Part shown: in pieces, positions 58,985 to 64,000 of the stretch
How positions within the stretch are numbered: the stretch's first letter is position 1
How the letters are laid out: each line of letters opens with the position of its first letter
From: Candidatus Nitrotoga sp. AM1P
Lineage (GTDB): Bacteria; Pseudomonadota; Gammaproteobacteria; Burkholderiales; Gallionellaceae
Assembly: GCF_013168275.1 (NCBI RefSeq)
Contig: NZ_AP019547.1
Location: forward strand, 1-64,000
DNA length: 64,000 nt
Direction of reading: 5' to 3'
Notes under the pieces: generated by a model
Databases searched by the model: none
Told to the model about the DNA's origin: nothing
The model's input: only the letters and a program-made list of their open reading frames with translations
Made by a program: the position numbers and the translations under genes

Positions 58985-59491
58985 CTATCCCTGTCTGCCC
59001 ATCCTGCGATACTGTACAGCCTCGGCGATGTGAGAAGCAAGGATGTTTTCGTTGCCTGCCAGATCGGTAATCGTGCGCGCCACTTTCAGTACGCGGTGAT
59101 AAGCGCGTGCAGATAAATTCAGACGACTGATGGCTTGTTGCAATAGTACTGCACCTTGTGCATCGGGTGCACAAAGAACGTCAATCTCGCTGACCGTGAG
59201 TTGTGCATTCGGTTTGTTCTGGCGGATTAATGCATGTTGCCGCGCGGCGTTTACACGTGCTTGAATATCACTATTTGATTCTCCATCAGCTTGTTTGAGC
59301 AAGGTTTCCTGTGGCACTGCGGGAACTTCGATCTGAATGTCTATGCGATCTAATAGCGGACCAGAAATTTTGCCGCGATAGCGCGCAATTTGATCGGGCG
59401 TGCAACGGCACTTGCCGTTGTAATGACCAAGATAACCGCATGGGCAGAGACGCGTTGCCTTTTTGCCATTTGTCCAAGTGAACTTTAACAT
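58985..59491 (-). pseudogene. comM: C-terminal remnant of ComM (YifB, Mg-chelatase-like helicase)
   Basis: From about 59445 down to the stop the text is the ComM end: CPCGYLGHYNGKCRCTPDQIARYRGKISGPLLDRIDIQIEVPAVPQETLL, then the sensor-2/C-terminal part LSARAYHRVLKVARTITDLAGNENI...HIAEAVQYRR. A complete ComM has about 500 residues; here the N-terminal Lon-like domain and the Walker motifs are missing. The junction (NGKKATRLCPCG) replaces the usual MNPCPCG. ComM promotes branch migration during natural transformation, so that step is lost unless a second copy exists. Confidence 0.85.
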
Positions 59492-59720
59492 ATTGAGAAA
59501 AAAGCCTTTTGATTTTGTCCCTCATACTTTGGGCGAGTATATCAAGAAAAAACGGCTGGAGTTGGGGCTCACCCAGAAAGAGGTGGGAAAAATGCTCGGT
59601 GTAACATCATTTACTGTTTTGAACTGGGAAAAGGGTAAAACGGAGCCGCTTCCCCATTTCATATCGGGAATTAATTTGTTTCTTGGTGTTGTAAATATCA
59701 AATATAATCACATTGATTAA
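59463..59720 (+). CDS. XRE-type helix-turn-helix protein
   Basis: About 80 residues ending at TAA 59718-59720. HTLGEYIKKKRLELGLTQKEVGKMLGVTSFTVLNWEKGKTEPLPHFI is a clear Xre/Cro helix-turn-helix. The start is unclear: TTG 59463, GTG 59478 or a TTG at KKPFDF are possible and no ribosome site is decisive. The 5' end lies in the comM junction, so the gene may have arrived with, or been trimmed by, the rearrangement. It precedes the toxin-antitoxin pair by 23 bases and could regulate it. Confidence 0.6.
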   Translation: MPFVQVNFNILRKKPFDFVPHTLGEYIKKKRLELGLTQKEVGKMLGVTSFTVLNWEKGKTEPLPHFISGINLFLGVVNIKYNHID

Positions 59721-59743
59721 ACTTGATTATAAGGATGCCTGCC

Positions 59744-60004
59744 ATGAATACAAAAGTGCTAACTGCGCATGTCCCGATACCTCTTGCCGAGAAAGTTGAT
59801 CAAATCGCTGCTCGCATGGAGCGTTCGCGTGGCTGGGTTATGAAGCAAGCATTGTCCGCTTGGGTAGATCAAGAAGAAGAGCGTCGGCGATTGACCTTGG
59901 AATCGATGGCTGACATTGAAACAGGGCAGGTTATCGACCATCAGTTTGTTCAAGCTTGGGCTGAAAGCCTGAGTACCGACACTCCTTTGCCGGTACCGCG
60001 TTGA
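59744..60004 (+). CDS. Ribbon-helix-helix antitoxin (CopG/ParD type)
   Basis: 86 residues from ATG 59744. TKVLTAHVPIPLAEKVDQIAARMERSRGWVMKQALSAWVDQEEERRR is a typical RHH DNA-binding domain; the acidic/polar C-terminal tail would neutralise the toxin. The stop overlaps the toxin start as TGATG (60002-60006). It represses its own promoter in known pairs. Confidence 0.88.
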   Translation: MNTKVLTAHVPIPLAEKVDQIAARMERSRGWVMKQALSAWVDQEEERRRLTLESMADIETGQVIDHQFVQAWAESLSTDTPLPVPR

Positions 60005-60279
60005 TGAAATTGAAATGGACGAGCAAGGGATTGTCCGATTTAGTCAGGTTGTATGAGTTTCTCTCGCCGCTGAATAAAAAAACCGCAATAGCTACGGTAC
60101 AAGTATTGACAGCAGCTCCTGCAAAACTTCTGGCACAGCCTCGTATTGGAGAAAAGCTGGAAGAGTTTGAGCCGCGTGAAATACGTCGCATTTTGGTGGG
60201 ACATTATGAAATACGTTACGAAATTCAACAGTCCACTATTTATGTACTACGACTCTGGCACACACGAGAGAATCGCTAG
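60004..60279 (+). CDS. RelE/ParE-family toxin
   Basis: 91 residues. The opening KLKWTSKGLSDLVRLYEFLSPLNKKTA and the late IRRILVGHYEIRYEIQQSTIYVLRLWHTRENR match the ParE/RelE fold, with the conserved RxxxxxxYxIRY pattern and the LRLWHTRENR end that is typical of ParE. ParE toxins poison DNA gyrase; RelE toxins cut mRNA, and the text here favours ParE. Coupled to the antitoxin before it. Confidence 0.88.
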   Translation: MKLKWTSKGLSDLVRLYEFLSPLNKKTAIATVQVLTAAPAKLLAQPRIGEKLEEFEPREIRRILVGHYEIRYEIQQSTIYVLRLWHTRENR

Positions 60280-60352
60280 ATTGCCGAGCTTACCTTCGCG
60301 AGTGGCCGCTTACACAAAACTAATTAACCCTCATTCAGTATTTTCCAACTCA

Positions 60353-61871
60353 GGTATGAGCCTGAAGCGGTTACGGACTTGGTGATTTGATGGTGCGGGT
60401 TGGTCGGGTTAAACATAAAGTTTAATGGATTTCTGCTAATCGGTTTTGAGTTTATTTTTTATGATTCCAGTCTCAAGAATTGGGGTTTTTCCGGTGTCGT
60501 TTTTCGATCAGTTATGCCCGGCGTTTTGGTTTTACAAAACCTTCAAATAATTCACTCCTGGCGCGTTGCATTTCCTGGGCCGCAGCCAAGTCTATTTTAG
60601 ACTTCGCAAGCGCCTGCAAAGCTTCCAGCGTGATGCCCTTTTTGAGGGTGACCCAACCCTTTGTCTTCAACTGCACCCAGCACTCCAGCGGAGTCTTCAC
60701 ATCCTCGTTTTTATAGCGCTTTATGATTTTGCCTTTCGGGCTAATGATCTCGGTCGCAAACATGCACGGGCGGTGAAAATTGAGCCATGGATTGAACGTT
60801 TCCTGATAGAACGCATTGATGGGTTTAGCGTACTTCTGGGGGATATGTTCGTAGTCCATGTGCATGCGCACCACACTGGCATTCTTGCTCTCTGCCAGCG
60901 CGTTATTGTTACTGTGGCGCGAGCGCGATTTGGTTTGTTCGATGCGCAGTTTCTCAAGGATTCTCGCCACTGGGCCGTTGATGTACTCGGAACCGTTGTC
61001 CGAGTGAAAGCCCAAAATCACAAACGGGAATTGTTCGATGATTAACTCCAGTACGGGCAACAAAAATGCCTCGCTGATACCCTGCACGCACGCCTCGACT
61101 TGCCACTGGCTCACAGCGTCAACGCAGGTGATGTGATATACGCCCTTGATGCCGTCAAGATCGCCCTGGTGGACGGTGTCGATACGCACAGAACCGACCC
61201 TCCCATTGGGGCGTGGCACTTTGCGTACTCCGATGGAATTGCGCACCGGATGGGTCTTGATGAAAATCACCCGCAAGGCTTGATAACCCGTGCTTTTGCG
61301 CAGGTGCGAAACAGACAACGTAGATAGCCGCTCATAACGTGTATCGCCATAGACGCTGTAAGCACGCGGCAAGCGGTGCGCTATTGCCGGGCCACACGCG
61401 TCTTCATTGGCTTTGTCCCTCTCGACGAGCAGTGCGATATCGATAGCCGTGTATTTGCGCGCAAAGGGAGCCGTAGGCGCACGATAGCGTTTGGACAGGG
61501 GTACGGCAGCTAAACGGTTTGTGAACCACTGCGTGACCAGACGGGTGACCTGCGCAAGGCTGTAGCCGCTGGTGACTGGCAGATACTTCAGCAGCACACC
61601 TTTCTCTCGCTTGCCTTGTCTGGGGTAGTCAAAGCGCTTGAGCACGCGGCTAATGTGCTCGTAGCGCTCGCTGTCGTCACCAGACTTTGTGAACTCAATC
61701 TGGGTGCAGCCATTGAGAAATTGCTCGATCTGTTCAATCGCACAAAGCCGTGTTTCGTTCATGTTGATCATCATCCTGGTAATGATCAACCCACATCTTT
61801 AAATCAACCTCAGATTCCTCGCTTCAGACTCATTCCTCGTTGGAAATACGGCTTTCGTTCAGGCTCATACC
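60353..61871 (-). mobile_element. Rve-type insertion sequence with multiple end repeats
   Basis: A perfect 14-base inverted repeat, GGTATGAGCCTGAA at 60353-60366 and its complement at 61858-61871, encloses the transposase gene. A related inner site lies at about 61818-61838 (complement: GAATGAGTCTGAAGCG, close to the left-end TATGAGCCTGAAGCG). Repeated transposase-binding sites at the ends recall Mu- or Tn7-like elements more than simple IS. A 100-base piece of the same element occurs at 9093-9193. Confidence 0.6.
60512..61762 (-). CDS. DDE integrase-core (rve) transposase
   Basis: 416 residues from Met 61762 (the frame opens at 61789). The N-terminal helix-turn-helix-like part (VTSGYSLAQVTRLVTQWF) is followed by the rve catalytic core: RIDTVHQGD (first Asp), FHSDNGSEYIN (second Asp) and NALAESKNASVVR (Glu). 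The C-terminal part is LECWVQLKTKGWVTLKKGITLEALQALAKSKIDL. It resembles IS481-like transposases, but I cannot name the family firmly. It appears intact. Its 3' end is duplicated at 9093-9193. Confidence 0.82.
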   Translation of the reverse strand: MNETRLCAIEQIEQFLNGCTQIEFTKSGDDSERYEHISRVLKRFDYPRQGKREKGVLLKYLPVTSGYSLAQVTRLVTQWFTNRLAAVPLSKRYRAPTAPFARKYTAIDIALLVERDKANEDACGPAIAHRLPRAYSVYGDTRYERLSTLSVSHLRKSTGYQALRVIFIKTHPVRNSIGVRKVPRPNGRVGSVRIDTVHQGDLDGIKGVYHITCVDAVSQWQVEACVQGISEAFLLPVLELIIEQFPFVILGFHSDNGSEYINGPVARILEKLRIEQTKSRSRHSNNNALAESKNASVVRMHMDYEHIPQKYAKPINAFYQETFNPWLNFHRPCMFATEIISPKGKIIKRYKNEDVKTPLECWVQLKTKGWVTLKKGITLEALQALAKSKIDLAAAQEMQRARSELFEGFVKPKRRA

Positions 61872-61963
61872 ACATTGGATAAGGCTCTTTATGTACGCTT
61901 TGATGCTATGGTGAGCAAATAATGCGTATTTCTTTCACCTGCTTTGTCAGAGTGAAATGAATT

Positions 61964-62479
61964 ACCCCGCGGCAAGCCGCGGGGTATCAGAACAGCGCCA
62001 GTTAACGATCCTCGTGTATCTTTGTGTATACCTTACCTTGACCACTTACATACTTCATAATCATCTCTTCGTTACCATGCTTCCCAACGCTACTTGCAAA
62101 ATATCCGCTTGTCCAAAACTCTCCACCCCACAATTGCTTCTTGACCTCTGGACATCTACGAAATATCTCTCGTCCCGTTATACTCTTAATTACTCTGACC
62201 ACCTCTGACACTGACTTGGTGGGTACACTTTGCACCAAAAAATGAACATGCTCTTCATCCGCACCTATCTCTAAAAATTTGATCTCATACCTCTTCTCTA
62301 TCTCAATACATACGTCTCTTAACCCATCCTCTACCTTTTTACTGAATACCATCCGACGATACTTCGCTGGACACACTATGTGGTACAGCAATACCGTTAC
62401 ATTATGCTTCTTAATGAATGTATTCACTCATCCATCCAGTTTAAGTCAAAGTCAAAGGCAAAGTCGCGGCAAGCCGCGA
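61964..62479 (-). mobile_element. IS200/IS605-family element (TnpA only)
   Basis: Both ends are hairpins of the same sequence core: ACCCCGCGGC-AA-GCCGCGGGGT at 61964-61985 (right end) and TCGCGGC-AA-GCCGCGA at 62464-62479 (left end). They enclose a complete tnpA and no tnpB. This fits the single-strand transposition mode of the family. It is inserted beside an unidentified gene fragment (62480-62691). Confidence 0.85.
62002..62427 (-). CDS. tnpA: IS200/IS605 TnpA (HUH-Tyr transposase)
   Basis: 141 residues from a GTG at 62425-62427 preceded by GGATGGATGA. The HUH motif is EEHVHFLV (His-x-His near residues 59-61). LWGGEFWTSGYFASSVGKHGNEEMIMKYVSGQ follows with the catalytic Tyr in MKYVSGQ or SGYFAS. 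It appears intact. The enzyme cuts the hairpin ends of single-stranded DNA. Confidence 0.92.
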   Translation of the reverse strand: MNTFIKKHNVTVLLYHIVCPAKYRRMVFSKKVEDGLRDVCIEIEKRYEIKFLEIGADEEHVHFLVQSVPTKSVSEVVRVIKSITGREIFRRCPEVKKQLWGGEFWTSGYFASSVGKHGNEEMIMKYVSGQGKVYTKIHEDR

Positions 62480-62691
62480 GGAATCATACCCAAGAGATTG
62501 ATCTCCAAGAGTTCACGGCAATCTATCAAGAAGAAGTTGGCGAAATGCTTTCACGCGCAGAAGCAAGTGAAGTTGCTTTCTGTTTGGTCAACCTGGACAT
62601 GCAACTCACCAAGGCACTACTCAGTGAACAAAAGGATGTCCTTAAACTGATGGAGGTGGGGCATTTCCAGTCTCAATTTCGGATTTTATAG
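62480..62691 (+). pseudogene. Unidentified gene fragment next to the IS200/IS605 element
   Basis: The frame reads NHTQEIDLQEFTAIYQEEVGEMLSRAEASEVAFCLVNLDMQLTKALLSEQKDVLKLMEVGHFQSQFRIL to TAG 62689-62691. It is helical with no start codon of its own, since its 5' side is the IS left end. It is probably the 3' part of a gene interrupted or bounded by the IS; I do not recognise the family. Confidence 0.35.
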
Positions 62692-62987
62692 CCAATTAAC
62701 AAAAAACACCCCAGCAGGATCAATGCAGTACCTATCCTTCATTTGGTAGTTCGTAATCCAGCTCTTCATTCATACCGTCGATCATGAGGGGTTTCATTCT
62801 CCATGTCCAAAATCATTGGCTACATCACGATTAGTAGCGTTCCATAAGCGTCGTTTTATGGACACAGGCGGTGCAGATGAAATAGGCAAGTTCTGACATA
62901 AAGAACCCTATCGTCTACAGGCGTTATGTAATGTTGCCCCTTTCTGGTGTCCATAGCATCGGCCCCATCACTGCGACGATTATGCCA

Positions 62988-63416
62988 TCATGGCACGGAG
63001 ATGATTTGTTTACCCGGAATCCTCGTTCTATGTCCGTCTAGGGTCACTTCGAAATAGTACTCTATAGGTCCAACAACGTCATGCAAGGCACGCGATATGC
63101 GGAATTCATACCACTGCATCGACTCATTGCTGGAAATAATATGTCCGGATACCTTATGAATCTGATTAGATCCGGTCGAATTGTAAAACATAATTACATC
63201 AGTATAGCGTCCATGAATCGGACCCCCTCCCCCCCAAACCGTAAGCCTCAGTCCGAGGCGAACCGACCCGTCAGGCTCAATAACAGGAGACGGTTGATCA
63301 GAACCCCCACCACCTGGCTCGAAGTACGGCAGAGCCCAACACGTAATTCCGACGACAGCAACGAAGACTGCGAGGAATGTCCGCAATAGAGTTGATCGCT
63401 TGATACGCATTGACAT
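62988..63416 (-). CDS. Hypothetical secreted or anchored beta-rich protein
   Basis: 142 residues. An N-terminal hydrophobic stretch (LLRTFLAVFVAVVGITCWALPYF, about 10-32) acts as signal or anchor. Then come Gly-rich turns (EPGGGGSDQPSP, WGGGGPIHGRY) and alternating strands ending IEYYFEVTLDGHRTRIPGKQIISV. No cysteines beyond one near the signal and no known domain. It lies 130 bases downstream of the thioredoxin-like gene on the same strand, so the two may form one unit. Confidence 0.6.
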   Translation of the reverse strand: MSMRIKRSTLLRTFLAVFVAVVGITCWALPYFEPGGGGSDQPSPVIEPDGSVRLGLRLTVWGGGGPIHGRYTDVIMFYNSTGSNQIHKVSGHIISSNESMQWYEFRISRALHDVVGPIEYYFEVTLDGHRTRIPGKQIISVP

Positions 63417-63546
63417 ACAGCTTTAATATTAATTAAATGATGTTTTTATAGTAAAGGAGGACGCAATAGATGTCAAAGCAAGGTTGGTAGGAAATTGATT
63501 ACAAGGATTTGTCAATCAGCCCTATTACTGTAGTTCATGATAATCG

Positions 63547-64000
63547 TTACGCGATTGATTGGTTCCCCGACAGCGAAGGCGTGAATAACTCACGAGATGG
63601 GACGCTCAGGTGATGAGGCATGAGCTCGTGCACCAGCGAAGCGATATCAAGTTCGCCGAGTGCTAGATGCGAATCAATTAGTCCGTCGACATTTATGCGT
63701 ACAGCACTCGGAGTTGCGACAGCCATATATAGATTGGCGACTTCTCGATCAGTTTGGAGAAGAACTTTATCCAAACTGAGTTCCCCGAGCTTGGCCAGAT
63801 TTTCTTGGACAGAGCCGCGACTGACTAATACGAGAGTGATTTCAAACCCTGACTCCTGTTCAAGTAGTGCTAAGCGAGGCAACATAGCGGTGCATGGACC
63901 GCATCCCGGGTCAGAGAACACTAGTAGCACCGGTTTTCTTATAACCAGCAAATCATCAAGCGAGACTGTACCACCGCGCAGGCGCGGCAAAGAAAAATAC
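63547..64000 (-). CDS. Thioredoxin-like (TlpA/MauD-like) protein, 5' end outside window
   Basis: The frame is open to the window edge (YFSLPRLRGGTVSLDDLL), so the start lies beyond 64000. The thioredoxin active site is CGPC within PVLLVFSDPGCGPCTAMLPRLALLEQES. VATPSAVRINVDGLI supplies the conserved cis-Pro (TPS). The PGCGPC form with a preceding FSLPxLxGG opening resembles MauD/TlpA redox proteins, usually periplasmic and membrane-linked, that help assemble cytochromes or secreted enzymes. The N-terminal membrane segment cannot be seen. Confidence 0.8.
   Translation of the reverse strand, partial: YFSLPRLRGGTVSLDDLLVIRKPVLLVFSDPGCGPCTAMLPRLALLEQESGFEITLVLVSRGSVQENLAKLGELSLDKVLLQTDREVANLYMAVATPSAVRINVDGLIDSHLALGELDIASLVHELMPHHLSVPSRELFTPSLSGNQSIA

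Overview
The window looks like a chromosomal segment of a betaproteobacterium, most probably a Nitrosomonadales/Gallionellaceae-type autotroph or iron/sulfur oxidiser. The basis is the gene set and order (tusA, valS-holC-pepA / lptF-lptG, udg-uvrC-pgsA with a tRNA cluster, glnK-amtB, cioAB-type cytochrome bd) and the style of the proteins. The genus is inference and cannot be fixed from sequence reading alone.

Layout. 1-7.9 kb is a conserved housekeeping block: a TusA-like sulfur carrier, valS (carrying an unusual in-frame N-terminal extension), holC and pepA, with lptF/lptG (LPS export) divergent. 8-13.6 kb is an accessory, decaying stretch: a DUF5916 remnant, a frameshifted IS1380 nested in a remnant of a second IS, yajD, a doubly broken glycine-zipper gene, small conserved hypotheticals and an EF-hand protein. 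14-17.6 kb holds DNA repair (family-5 uracil-DNA glycosylase, uvrC), pgsA and tRNA-Pro/Arg/His. 18-25.6 kb holds a DUF815 AAA ATPase coupled to a tiny membrane peptide and a complete RND tripartite efflux operon. 26-30 kb holds acs, a methyltransferase and a DUF1853 gene.

30.5-40.1 kb is a defence island: a type I restriction-modification operon (hsdR, hsdM, a YhcG/DUF1016 nuclease, a 28-codon ORF, hsdS) chained by ATGA/TAATG overlaps. It runs into an RloC-like zinc-hook ATPase gene broken by an IS30 insertion and a homopolymer frameshift, then a DUF6155-like tail. 40.4-42.6 kb is the nitrogen-regulated glnK-amtB operon with a very good sigma-54 promoter. 42.8-48.2 kb is a G+C-rich three-gene glycosyltransferase operon whose first product joins two GT2 domains, helical repeats, a SEC-C zinc motif and a GT-B-like end in one 1143-residue protein. 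This is the most novel-looking item in the window.

48.3-64 kb alternates working genes (a diguanylate cyclase, a CIO-type cytochrome bd oxidase, an LEA14-like lipoprotein, rlmM, a cytochrome c, a parDE-like toxin-antitoxin pair, a thioredoxin-like protein at the edge) with heavy IS traffic. That traffic consists of IS200 remnants, broken IS630 and IS5 copies, an rve-type IS with multiple end repeats and an IS200/IS605 element with hairpin ends. Truncated host genes lie beside it: nhaA, comM, and a TacT-like toxin without its antitoxin.
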